Shown: positions 1-10,477 of the stretch, one piece after another
Position numbering within the stretch: position 1 is the first letter of the stretch
Layout of the letters: each line of letters opens with the position of its first letter
Source: Eimeria necatrix
Lineage: Eukaryota; Apicomplexa; Conoidasida; Eucoccidiorida; Eimeriidae
Direction of reading: 5' to 3'
Assembly (NCBI RefSeq): GCF_000499385.1
Contig: NW_013652961.1
Span: forward strand, 1-30,000
Length of the DNA stretch: 30,000 nt
Translations under genes and position numbers: made by a program
Notes under the pieces: model-generated
Database searches by the model: none
Seen by the model: the letters and a program-made list of their open reading frames with translations, nothing else
What the model was told of the DNA's origin: nothing

Positions 1-175
1 CACCGGGTGGGTTAGGGTTTGGGGTTGGGGTTGGGGTTAGGGTTTGGGGTTAGGGTTTGGGGTTAGGGTTTGGGGTTAGGGTTTGGGGTTTGGGGTTTGG
101 GGTTAGGGTTTGGGGTTTAGGGTTTAGGGTTTAGGGTTTAGGGCTTAGGGTTTAGGGTTTAGGGTTTGCGAGCTG
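1..175 (+). repeat. Telomere-like TTTAGGG array, probably intronic
   Basis: Many copies of GGGTTTA mixed with GGGGTT and GGGGTTT variants, G-rich on the plus strand. The first recognisable ISWI exon starts at 457 after a CTGCAG acceptor and in the middle of the ATPase fold. The array is therefore probably inside an intron rather than a chromosome end. This rests on the missing upstream exons lying beyond the window edge; a truncated gene copy at a real telomere is the alternative. Confidence 0.8.
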
Positions 176-403
176 GGGTTCGGGGCTAGGGTTTGTGGCG
201 GCTGCTGCTGCGCTTGCTGCTGCGCTATCGTCCACTGTCTTGCTGCTGCGAGTTTTGTGGCGGCTGCTGCTGCTGCAGTAGCAGCAGCAGCTGCTGCTGC
301 TGCTGCTGCAGTGGCTGCCGCCTCTCTTGCTGCTGCACCCCTGCCTTTTCTGCTGCCACTGCTGCTGCCACAGCCCCTCCATCCCTTTCGCTGCCGCTGC
401 CGC

Positions 404-454
<51 letters not shown>

Positions 455-456
455 AG
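176..456 (+). repeat. CTG-rich tail of an ISWI intron
   Basis: CTG repeats broken by CGC, GTC and CCT interruptions run directly into the CTGCAG acceptor used by the exon at 457. All three frames give low-complexity Leu, Cys or Ala runs. I see no conserved coding sequence here, including no ATPase motif I. Confidence 0.7.
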
Positions 457-684
457 GGAACTGGATGTCTGAGCTGCGCCGCTTTTGCCCCTCTTTGGGA
501 GCTGTGAAAGTGCTGGGGGAAAAAGAGCAAAGAAAAAAGCTGCTGCAGCACATCTTGGCAGTTTGCAGAAGGACAAAAGACACGCAGCAGCAAAAGAAGA
601 AGCAGCAGCAGCAGCAGCAGCAGAAACAGTCCGCAGCAGGCAGCAAGAGGCACAGCCCCGCGTCCGACGGACCCTGCAGCAGCA

Positions 685-726
<42 letters not shown>

Positions 727-781
727 CAGAAGAGCAGGAAACACCCGAAAACGACGAGCAGCAGTCGCAGCCCGACCAGCC

Positions 782-819
<38 letters not shown>

Positions 820-996
820 CAGAGGAGGAGGTCTTTCCAGAGATAATTAATGTAGTTGTTGCTTCTTATGAAATGCTGATGGCCGAAAGAAACATTTTAG
901 GACAAATACACTGGGAGTACATCATCATAGACGAGGCCCACAGAATCAAAAACGAAGCAGGTCTGCTGCTGCTGGTGCTGCTGCTGCTGCTGCTGG

Positions 997-1040
<44 letters not shown>

Positions 1041-2313
1041 CTGCTGCTGCTGCTGCTGGTGCTGCTGATGCTGCTGTTGGCGCTGGTTGTGCTGGTGCTG
1101 CTGGTTGTGCTGCTGGTGTTGGTAGTGCTGGTGCTGCTGCTGCTGCTGGCGGTGCTGTTGCTGCTGTTGCTGCTGTTGTTACTGTTGCTGCTGGTGCTGC
1201 TGTTGCTGCTGCTGATGGTGCTGGTCTTCTCGTGCTGCTGCTGCTGGTGCTGTTGCCGGTTGAGGCGCTATTTTTTGCTGTTGGTGCTGCTGTTGCTGCT
1301 GCTACTGTTTCTGCTTCTGGTGTTGTTTCTGTTGGTGCTTCTGCTGCTGCTGGTGCTGCTGCTGCTACTCGCGCTGCTGCTGCTGCGGCATTTTGGTGCA
1401 GCAAGCGCCTCTCCTCTCTTGCTTGTGCTGCGGCTGCTGCTGCTGCTGCCGCCGCCGTCGTTGCTGGCCTCTTGACTGCTGCTGCTGCTGCTGTGGCTGC
1501 TGCTGCTGCTGCTGCTGCTGCAGGGAAGCTGGCAACGACTGTGCGGCAGTTTGCTTCCAACTACAGACTGCTGCTGACGGGAACGCCTTTGCAGGTTTGT
1601 TGTTTTTACTTTTTGCATTATTTGGACTTAACTGAATTTGAATATTTGAAATTACATTTAATGGATTTAATTTAAATCAATTTAAATTAATTGGAAGCAA
1701 AAAGCGACAGACTCGGAGCCAGCAGCAGCAGCAGCAGCAGCAAGGCTGCAGCGAAATTCATTTCAGCTGTCTAGACACCTCTGCTGCGCGAAGCTTGGCT
1801 GCAAGTGCATATTTGCTTTGAGAATAATTTAAAATAATTATTAATTTTATTATTTAAAATAATTATTTAATTTTAGCTTTCAGTTGGCTGGTTTAGAAGC
1901 GCAGAAAGAGCAGCACGGCGTTCTCCAGCAGCAGCGCAGCGCAACAGCTGCTGCTGCAGCAGTCCATAATAGAAAATACAATAACAAATAATGAGTGGCG
2001 GCAGTCACCGAGGGAACTGCCTCTGGCTCTGTCCTACTGCTGCTGCTGCTGCTGCTGCTGCTCTTGTACCGTGTTGCTGCTGCTGCTGCTGCTGCGTGTG
2101 GGCAGAACAACCTGCGGGAGCTGTGGGCGCTGCTGCACTTCCTGCTGCCGCAGCTGTTTGATGACGGAGATGAGTTTTTATCTCTTTTTGATTTAAGTGC
2201 TGCAACAAATGAAGAGGGGGCGCAGCTGACGCAGCAGCAAATAGAAGAAAGAAATTTGCAAATTGTCAAAAGACTCCACAGGATACTCAGGCCCTTCATG
2301 CTCAGGCAGGCTC

Positions 2314-2377
<64 letters not shown>

Positions 2378-4821
2378 GTGGCCTGCCGCTGCTTCTGTGC
2401 GGCGTGCTGCTGCTGCGGCTCCGCGACGTGCTGCTGCTGCTGCTGCTGCTTGACCTGCTGCCGTTGCTGCAGCGGCGGCAGCCATTCTATTTCGTACTGC
2501 TGCTGTTGCTGCTACGCTTGCTGCTGCTGCTGCTACACGTGCTGCTGCTGTTGCTGCTACACTTGCTGCTGCTGCTGCTACACGTGCTGCTGCAGTTGAT
2601 GATACAAATCCTGATGCTGCTGCTGTTGTTGCTGCTGCTAAGCACAGCCAGGTGACTGCATTGAATCCTCAAGCCACTTGGATTCCTATCCGCTGCTGCT
2701 GCCGCTGCTGCTGCCGTGGTGCTACAACTGCTGCTGCTGCGTGGCTGCTGCTGCTGCTGCTTTGCTGCTGCTGCTGCAGACGGGTGAAGAAAGATGTGCT
2801 GCAGGAGATGCCTCCAAAGAAGGAATTAATTTGCTTCGTGCCTTTATCAGGTACTTGAATTATTTGTTAATTAAATTTAAAAATCAAACAAAATAAACTG
2901 AATAAGAGGAACTATAAATGAATAAATAAACGGGTTAGTGAATTAATTAAAATGACGTAATAAGTCTTGAATGAATAAAGTGAAAGAAGTAAATAAAATG
3001 ATACAATAAATAAAGTGGATGGAATAAATAAAACAAACAAAATAAATAAAATAGTTATTTATTTGTTTCCCATTATTTATTGCGTTCTAACTATTTATTT
3101 TATTACTATTATTTATTACATTTGCTCTTTTTCAATAAATTTTGTATCATTATTACTTTTCAGAATTTTTGAATTCTTTTATTTCGTTTCTTTTTTGGTA
3201 TTTAAACTTCCCCATTTCTTTTTACATTTTCAAATTAGTAAATTGCATTTATTTAATTTCTTTTTATTTTATTTTATTTTAATTTCCTTTAATTATAATT
3301 TCTTTTTATTTCAATGTCTTTTTGTTTCAACTTCACTTTACCTTTAACTTCTTTCTTTTTTCTCCTGTGAGCCGCGTGCTGCGGAGTTCAATTTTGCGTC
3401 TTTTTTTGCGATTTTGTCGGAATTTTTTCGTTTTTTTTGATTTTTGAATGAAATAAAAGATTCTGAATTGAAAAAGAGGATATTTTGGAGGTAAAACGCG
3501 CGAAAGTCGCCAGTTTTTGGACTTTTCAGACATGCAAAGACAACTTTACAAAGACCTCCTGAGCAAAAACGTGACAGCCCTGCAGGGCGAAGGCGGCCGC
3601 AGCAAGCTGCGCAATTTGGCCGTGCAGCTCCGGAAGGCCTGCAACCACCCGTACCTGTTCGACGGTGGGTCAAAACTGCGGATTTCGGCCGCCAAAAGTT
3701 CCTTTTTTCCCCGAAATAACCTTCTATTCTGTTAGAAAAACAAAAATAAGTCCCAAGGCTTTTTAAACGGGAAAAAAATATCAAAGTTTCCCCCAAAATC
3801 CCGCTTTTCGCCGGCCCGCGCGCCGTCTTCGCCGCACTTTCCCGCCCTTCACCAGCCCGCCTCCCCCAAGAATTAAAGCCATTTAAATGCACCATTTCAA
3901 TCCATTTAAATCCTTTTAAATCCTTTCAAATCCATTTAAATCCATTTAAATCCTTTTTGGGTTTCCCCCCGAATTCTCTGCGAATTCGCCGAAAAGTTCG
4001 GCAAAAAATTCATTAAAAAGATCCTTTTGGCGGCCAACTCGCCGCTAAAACAAGGAAATACGAAATTCCAAAAAGTGCAAATCTCATCTAATAGCCAATA
4101 AAAGAAGGTAAAAGACAATTGTTGAGTTTAAGACTTAGTAATTCACAAGTTGAAAACTTTAATTAAATGCCAAATGTGAAAAAAAGAAAAAGAAAGAGGG
4201 AAAAAGAAGAAGAGGCGCTGCGGTGGCGGGGGCGAAAAAGAGGAAAAAAGCGCGGAAAGCGCGGGAAAAGAGCGGGAAAAGACGGAAAAAAGGGAAAAAG
4301 GCGAAATAAAAAGAAGTAGAGAGAAGTAAAGAGAAATAAAAGGAAATAAAAGAAGAAAATGGCGAAAAAAGGAAAGAATTTGGAGAGTTTTGGCGTTTTC
4401 AGGATACGAACCGGCGGACGGAGAGCCGTTCGGCGAACACCTGGTGGTGAACAGCGGCAAGCTGCGCTTCTGCGACAAACTGCTGCAGCGACTCATCAAA
4501 GGAGGCAGCAGATGTCTTTTGTTTTGCCAAATGACGAGAATGATGGACATTTTGGAGGACTATTGTTGCATGCGGGGCTTCAGTTACTGCCGGCTGGACG
4601 GCCAGACGAGTGCGCAGCAGCGGGAGCAGCAGCTGCAGCTCTTCAACAGCAGCAGCAGCAGCAGCAGCAGCTGCAGCAAACCCGTCAGCATCTTCCTCCT
4701 CTCCACCAGGGCCGGCGGAGTCGGCACCAACTTAGCAGCAGCAGACACTGTCATTCTTTTCGACTCCGACTGGAACCCCCAGGCAGACCTCCAGGCCATG
4801 GACAGGGCCCACCGCATAGGT

Positions 4822-4861
<40 letters not shown>

Positions 4862-5239
4862 CGGCAGCGGCAGCTCGTGCTGCTGCGGGGGTAGTGTAGG
4901 GGCAGGGGTAGGGGCAGTGGGGGCTGCAGCAGGGGGGGGGAGGCGGAGGGGAACGGCTCCGGCAGCAGCAGCGTTAGAAGCAGCAGTAGCGGCATTAGAA
5001 GCAGCAGCAGCAGCGTTAGAAGCAGCAGCAGCAGCATTAGAAGCAGCAGCAGCAGCATTAGAAGCATCAGCAGCAGCATTAGAAGCAGCAGCAGCACGCA
5101 GTAGGCAGCAGAAAAGGTTTAGGAGCAGCAGGAGAAGCAGCAGCAGCAGTAGGTGCCGGCGCAGCAGGAGGATGAGCAGCAGCAGGAGCAGCAGCAGGAC
5201 TCGCATCAGCAGCAGCAGCAGCAGCAGCAGGACTCGCAT

Positions 5240-5271
<32 letters not shown>

Positions 5272-6968
5272 TTTGTTTTTTTGCTGCTCAGGCCAAACAA
5301 AAGCAGTAAATGTTTACCGATTAATTCACGAACATACAATTGAAGAAAAGATTTTGGAAAGAGCCAATTTGAAGCTGCAGCTCGGTGAGATTTTAATTCT
5401 CTTTTTAAATTCTTTTTAAAATTCTTTTTAAAATTCTTTTTAAAATTCTTTTTAAAATTCTTTTTATAATTCTTTTTAAAATTCTTTTTATAATTCTTTT
5501 TTAAATTCTTAAATTCTTTCTTAAATTCTTTCTTATATTCTTTCTTAAATTCTTTCTTAAATTCTGTCTTTTTAAATTCTGCCTTTTAATTCCTGTTTTA
5601 AATTCTTCTTTAAATTCTTTTTTAAGTCCTTTCTCAAATTCTTTTTTAAATTCTTTTTTGGATTTTTACTTCTGTATGGCTTTTGAGTATCTTTTCATTT
5701 AAAATTAATTCCTTCTTCAATTTAAACAACTTTAATTTAATGTTAATTCTTTATTTCACTTAAACATCTTTTTGATTTGCAACTAATTCCTTTTTTCATT
5801 TAAATATCTTTTTGTTCAAAATTAATTCTTCTTTTCACGGAAAATCACTCTTAATTTCCAAACACCATCTCCTACTTCTAAATACCTTTCTGTCATCTCA
5901 AAATACTTTTTTATTCTCTTTAAATATTTCTAAAAATAATATTCATTTATTTTAAATAAGAGATTCAAATATCCTTTTGTTCTCTTTAAATGCTCTTTTA
6001 TTATTCAAAGTCCTTTTTACTCTCATCAACTTTCCTTTTGTTCCCTTGAGCAAAATAAACATTTTAAAGTTCTTTAATTCTCTTCATATACTTTTCAGTA
6101 TTTAAACCCTTTCAAAACCCTCTCAAAACCCTCTCAAAACCCTCTCAAAACCCTCTCAAAACCCTCTCAAAACCCTCTCAAAACCCTCTCTAAACCCTCT
6201 CAAAACCCCCCTCAACTCCCCCTCTAAACCCCCCTCAACTCCCCCTCTAAACCCCCTCAAACTCCCCTCAAAACCCTCTCAAAAACCCTCGTCAAAACCC
6301 TCTAAACCCCTCAACACCCTCTCAAAACCCCCGTCAAAACCCTCTCAAACCCCCTCAAAACCCTCTCAAACCCCCTCAAAGCCCTCTCAAACCCCCTCAA
6401 AACCCTCTCAAACCCCCAAAACCCGCAAAACCGCCAAAGTGTTTGAAAAGCCGGGGCTTCGCGCGCGCTTTGCTGCTGCGCTGCTGCTGCTGCTTTGCTG
6501 CTGCTGCTTTGCTGCTGCTGCTGCTTTGCTGCTGCTTTGCTGCTGCTGCTGCGCTGCTGCTGCTGCGCTGCTGCAGACACTGCGGTGATCCAGCAGGGGC
6601 GGCTGGTCGAAGGCCGGGGGGAAGACTTCTCGCAGGGGGCGCTGCTGTCGATGGTGTCTTTTGGGGCGGAGCACATTTTCAAGTCTTCGAAGAACGCGGA
6701 CTTGACTGAAGAAGAACTCGACGCCATCCTCGCGAGGTGCGCCTTCTGAGGCCTCCAGCTGCCCTTTAGCGGCGCAGAAGACTTAAAAAGTTAAAACAAT
6801 TCAAAAGAATTAAAAAAGAATTTAAAAATTAAAAAAAAATTAAAAAAAATCAAAAAAATTCAAAAAAATGCAAAAAATGCTTTCGCTGCTCCTTCCCCAC
6901 CACCCCTGCTGCTCTTGGGAGTGCCGTGCGCTGCTGCTGGCGCTGCGTTTGCTGCTGCTGCTCACTGC

Positions 6969-7018
<50 letters not shown>

Positions 7019-7271
7019 GTGCTGTGCTTGCAGGGGCCAGGAGCGGACGGAGCAGATGGAGGCGATGCTGCAGCAGCAGGTGCGGCGGTCGCTGCTGGAC
7101 TTCAGCAGCAGCAGCAGCAGCAGCAGCAACTTGTACGACGCCGTGGACTTGTGTTATCCTGAAGAAAGAAAAGCAGCAGATAGAGAGGCTTGGCTGCAGC
7201 TGGCCAAGGAGCAAATGTCCACAGAAAGAGAGACTCGCCGGCGCCACAGAAGCAGCTACAGAGAGGGCCCC

Positions 7272-7307
<36 letters not shown>

Positions 7308-8007
7308 ACCGCCAAGGACCCCCGAAAGCCGCCGCACATCCCCCGAGTTCCCAAACTCCCTGTCATGCAGGTCCGCTAAGCTCGCTAGGGTTTTGCAGGG
7401 TTTGCGAGGGCTTCCTAGGGTTTACGAGGGCTTACTAGGGTTTACGAGGGTTTATTAGGGTTTGTTGGCGTTTTTAGGGTTTATTAGGGTTTATTAGGAT
7501 TTGCTAGGGTTCTTTGGGGTTTAATAAAGCTTCTCGTAGTTTCGTTAGGGCTTATTGGCGCTTATCAGAAGTTATTAGGGTTTATTAGAGCTGATTAGGG
7601 TTCGCTAGGGTCTAGGGTTTAGGGTTTAGGGTTTAGGGTTTAGGGTTTGGCAGTTGAGGGGCTTGGGGAGGCATAGGGCGGAATTGTTTTGACGCACCGG
7701 AAAGCAAAGGCGCAGCAGTTGGTGGTTGGGAAACCCTAAAAAAGGGTTTGGCGAGGGTTTTGAAGGGCGAGGGTTTGTGCGAATGGGAAACCCTAAAAAA
7801 GGGTTTGGCGAGGGTTTGGGGCTGCAGGAGTGGCAGTTTTACAACAGAGAAAGAATCCTGGAGCTGCATGCGCTGGACTTGGCCTGGCGGCGCTCGCTGG
7901 GCCAGGCGAGGGCCCCCACAGCAGCAGAAAGGCAGGAGAAGCAGCAGCTAATTGAGCAGGGTTTCAAGGACTGGTCCAGGAAGGACTTGATGGCTTTCGT
8001 CAGGCGA

Positions 8008-8051
<44 letters not shown>

Positions 8052-8165
8052 GGCTGCTGCTGCTGCGGTGCGGGGGGCGCGCGCTGCGCCGCGGGGGACG
8101 CCGGGGTGCTGCTTCGGCGCTGCTGAAGACGCCGCTGCCGCCGCTGCTGCTGCTGCTGCTGCTGC

Positions 8166-8198
<33 letters not shown>

Positions 8199-8783
8199 AG
8201 AGGAAACGAGATGTACGGGAGAGAAGACTTGAGTCGAATTGCCACGGAAGTGGAGGGAAAAAGCGAAGCTGCTGTGCGGCTTTATGCTGCTGCCTTTTGG
8301 AGCCGCTTGGGCGAAATCAGCGACAGCAGCAAACTGCTGAAGCGCATTCAAGACGGCGAGGCCGTGCTGCAGCGCCGCAAGGAGCTCGAGCAGGTGCTGC
8401 TGCACTCAATTAATTAATTAATTAATTAATTAATTAATTAATTAATTAATTATTATTAATTAATTAATTAGTTTGTTTGTTTGTTTGTTTGTTGTTTTGT
8501 TTGAGTTTCTGGTTCGGGGGGTGCGCGCTGCGCCCGGGGGGCTGCTGCAGTTGGAGGGCTGCGATTGCGGGTCCTTGACCTGCTGCTGCTGCTGCTGCTG
8601 CTGCTGTCTTGCTGCTGCTGCTGCTGCTGCTGCTGTAGGTTATTGTGCGGCGGCAGCAGCAAAGCGACTTCCCTTGGCGGCGCCTGCCGATCAATTTTGC
8701 TGCTGCAACAAAAGCTAAATCCTTCTTTACAGAAGAAGAGGATGTCTTTGTTCTTAACCTCACCACGCTGCTAGGTATAACCT

Positions 8784-8825
<42 letters not shown>

Positions 8826-8949
8826 TTGCTGCTGTTGCTGTTGCTGCTACTGTTGCAAGAGGCAGTGGTTGTGCTGCTGCTGCTGCTTCTGGTTCTGCAT
8901 TTTTGCGGCGGAGTTGCTTACTGCTAAACTACAGGCGCTTCTGCTGATC

Positions 8950-8993
<44 letters not shown>

Positions 8994-9239
8994 GCTGCTG
9001 TTCACACTTTTGCTTTATGCGTCGCCATTGCAGTCCTTGACATTTGCGGAGTAAATAAACAATTAAACAAATTAAATAATATTTATTATCCAAACTTTCA
9101 TTAATTAATTAAATAATTAAATAGTTAAATAATAAATAAATAAACAAAAAAATAAATAAATAAATAAATAAATAGGTTTGTTCCACTGTGTTCCAGGATA
9201 TGGCAATTGGGAGAAGCTTCGAAGCCAAGTGGGCAGAAA

Positions 9240-9286
<47 letters not shown>

Positions 9287-9782
9287 TACCGCTGCTGCTG
9301 ATGCCCATGGCGATGCTGCTGCCGCACCTTCTGCTGCTGCTGCTGTCGCATCTGCTGCTGCTGCTGCTGCTGTCACTGCTGCTGCTGCTGCTGTCACTGC
9401 TGCTGCTGCTGCTGTCTCAGCCTACAGAAGCATGAGAGCAAGCGCAGTTATCTCGCTGCTCCCCTGAGCAGCTAATTAATTATTTTAATTATTTATTTAA
9501 TTATTTGTTTATTTTAATTACTTAATTGTTTAAATTGATTTAATTAATTTAATTCTGTCTTCAATTCTTCAGGTTCTGAGAGACACGACCTGGAGACGGG
9601 ATTGGTTCTTCAGGTCGAGAGCAGCAGCAGACTTGGGCAGGAGAGCCGAGGCCATCATTCGCCAGCTCAAGAAAGAAGAAGTGCTGCTGCTGCTGCTGCT
9701 GCTGTTGCTGCTGCTGCAGTTGCTGCTGTTGCTGTTGCTGCTGCTGTTGTTGCTGCTGTTGATGCTGCTGCTGCTGCTGCAG

Positions 9783-9813
<31 letters not shown>

Positions 9814-10046
9814 TGCTGCTGATGCTGTTGCTGCTGCTGTTGCTGCTGCTGCTGTTGCTGCTGGTGCGGCTCCTGCCGTGACTGGTGGGTCTGCTGCTGC
9901 TGCTGCTGCTGTCACTCTTCGGGATGCTGCTGCTGTTGCTGCCTGACGCTGCTGCTGCTGCGGCTGCTGCTGCCGCTGTTTGTGTCAGTGCTGCTGCTGC
10001 TGCTGCTAACCCTACTGCTGCTACTTTTTTCTTTTACGCGGCGCTG

Positions 10047-10079
<33 letters not shown>

Positions 10080-10323
10080 AGGGGGAGCGGTTTTCTCGTG
10101 GGCGCCGCCGCCTGGATATGCCAGCAGCAAAGCAGCCGTCCCCTGGAGCTGCAGCAGCAACACCAGCAGCAACAGCAACAACACCAGCAGCAACAACGCC
10201 GGCAACGACGCCGGCATCAACGCCAGCAGCAGCAGTTGCTGCTGCTTCTCCTGCTGCAGCGGAAGAGTTCAGCAGCAGCAGCGCCGTCGACGGGGCGGCC
10301 ACGCCTGTGGGGTTGCAGCCAAC

Positions 10324-10359
<36 letters not shown>

Positions 10360-10436
10360 CACAGCTGCCCCCGAGTCTCCGCTTTCGGCTGAAACGACAG
10401 ACGCGAAGCGGAGGCGATTAATGTCCAATGCAGGCT

Positions 10437-10438
<2 letters not shown>
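457..10438 (+). CDS. ISWI/SNF2L-family chromatin-remodelling ATPase (5' partial, 15 exons)
   Basis: Nucleosome-spacing ATPase of the nucleus. Exons: 457-960, 1524-1594, 2106-2305, 2780-2850, 3530-3664, 4403-4819, 5292-5384, 6577-6736, 7034-7370, 7828-8003, 8201-8393, 8639-8774, 9197-9228, 9573-9680, 10082-10438. Phases agree at every junction and give 995 residues ending in TAG at 10436-10438. Visible in order: [12 protein letters not shown] of the ATPase core, motif II DEAH (930-941), motif III TGTP (1577-1588), the second RecA lobe ([40 protein letters not shown]) and motif VI DRAHRIG (4801-4821). HAND and SANT regions follow ([19 protein letters not shown], about 7828-8393), then SLIDE (8639-9680) and a low-complexity Ala/Pro tail with KRRR. 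The Walker A motif I and all upstream sequence are missing, so the 5' exons lie outside the window. Unusual: Gln runs sit between the first visible block and the DEAH box, a Ser run sits before motif V, and two introns (2306-2779, 8004-8200) need GC donors. The family call is firm; some small exon edges are inferred. Confidence 0.92.
961..1523 (+). repeat. ISWI intron almost wholly of CTG/GTG-type repeats
   Basis: The intron lies between the phase-1 donor CAG|GTCTGC and the acceptor CTGCAG|GG. It is 563 bases of CTG with GTG, TTG and occasional other triplets. One frame stays open across it (poly-Leu) and is continuous with the upstream exon frame, but that reading would separate motif II from motif III and ends in a stop. 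Splicing restores family sequence on both sides. Confidence 0.75.
2306..2779 (+). other. GC-AG intron 1 of the ISWI gene
   Basis: The exon before ends at CTCAG and the intron begins GCAGGC; it ends CTGCTGCAG before ACGGGTGAAG. Only this border gives FMLR-R-VKKDV, matching the ISWI linker between the two ATPase lobes (FLLRRIKSDV type). No GT donor at the right place preserves both sides. The body is CTG repeats, including units with CTACACGTG or CTACACTTG at 2519-2595. Confidence 0.7.
2851..3529 (+). other. AT-rich ISWI intron without CTG repeat
   Basis: This stretch joins the phase-1 donor TCAG|GTACTT to the acceptor TTTTCAG|AC. It is AT-rich with many AAATAAAT and TTTATT tracts and lacks the CTG repeats of most neighbouring introns, ending in a conventional pyrimidine-rich tract. 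No coding sequence is seen. Confidence 0.75.
3665..4402 (+). other. ISWI intron, AT-rich then purine-rich
   Basis: Donor GTGGGT, acceptor GTTTTCAG. The middle holds a short array of TCCATTTAAA-like units (about 3880-3955), and the last 250 bases are A/G-rich on the plus strand. No conserved protein sequence appears in any frame. Confidence 0.7.
4820..5291 (+). repeat. ISWI intron of CAG polarity with a 21-base minisatellite
   Basis: The intron lies between ATAG|GTACAG and CTCAG|GCCAAA. Unlike most introns of this gene it carries CAG rather than CTG on the coding strand. From about 4961 to 5100 a 21-base unit, with TTAGAA followed by GCA triplets, repeats six to seven times. One frame would read it as an Ala-rich ALEAAAA heptad. 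That frame is not the exon frame, and reading straight through from the exon hits a stop at about 4897-4899. Confidence 0.65.
5395..5665. repeat. 12-base AT-rich tandem repeat in an ISWI intron
   Basis: The unit CTTTTTAAAATT repeats tandemly and becomes degenerate towards 5665. It sits in the 1192-base intron 5385-6576. Confidence 0.75.
5666..6107. other. AT-rich intron body
   Basis: This is the middle of intron 5385-6576. It is T-rich with recurring ATTTAAA and TTCTTT words. I see no gene, RNA or clear regulatory site. Confidence 0.5.
6108..6425. repeat. 11-base AAAACCCTCTC satellite-like array in an ISWI intron
   Basis: The first part is a nearly perfect array of the 11-mer AAAACCCTCTC. 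The later part drifts into CAAACCCC and CAACTCCC variants. The core AAACCCT resembles the CCCTAAA telomere-type heptamer but the period is longer. The array is followed by CTG repeats and the acceptor CTGCAG before 6577. Confidence 0.8.
7384..7651 (+). repeat. Degenerate to perfect telomere-like TTTAGGG array in an ISWI intron
   Basis: The array lies in intron 7371-7827. Early units are degenerate (GGGTTTGCGA, GGGCTTCCTA); units at about 7611-7651 are exact TTTAGGG. The flanking exons join in phase 0 across the intron (PVMQ to EWQFYN), so the array is inside a gene. Confidence 0.85.
7727..7817 (+). repeat. Two 34-base direct repeats, each with head-to-head telomere heptamers
   Basis: Copies at 7727-7760 and 7784-7817 are identical. 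Each contains AAACCCT, a five-A spacer and AGGGTTT, a perfect small foldback, followed by GGCGAGGGTTT. The second copy ends ten bases before the acceptor of the exon at 7828. Confidence 0.85.
8004..8200 (+). other. GC-AG intron 2 of the ISWI gene
   Basis: The exon before ends GTCAG and the intron starts GCGAGC; it ends CTGCTGCAG. The joined sequence [11 protein letters not shown] follows the ISWI SANT sequence (FIKANEKYGRDD type) residue for residue in spacing. The intron is CTG/GCT repeat with a short GC-rich middle. Like the intron at 2306 it is phase 2 and opens right before a CTG tract. Confidence 0.7.
8405..8500. repeat. (TTAA)n followed by (GTTT)n microsatellite in an ISWI intron
   Basis: ATTA/TTAA tetramers run from 8405 to about 8470, then GTTT tetramers to about 8500. 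Both lie in intron 8394-8638, which ends in CTG repeats and GTAG|GTTATT. Confidence 0.85.
9681..10081 (+). repeat. Last ISWI intron, CTG/TTG repeats
   Basis: Donor AAGAA|GTGCTG, acceptor CTGCTGCAG|GGGGAG, phase 0. Almost the whole 401 bases are CTG with TTG and GAT interruptions. Frames through it give only Ala or Leu runs. Confidence 0.7.

Positions 10439-10477
<39 letters not shown>

Noticed and set aside
1..175. A true chromosome end.
   Set aside because: The next coding sequence is the middle of an ATPase fold entered by a splice acceptor, and similar arrays occur inside other introns here. An internal island is more likely, though a truncated terminal copy cannot be excluded.
327..1475. 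A 382-residue plus-strand frame running from poly-Ala through ISWI sequence into poly-Leu.
   Set aside because: Only 457-960 carries family sequence; both ends are CTG repeat bounded by acceptor and donor sites, and splicing restores the ISWI order of motifs.
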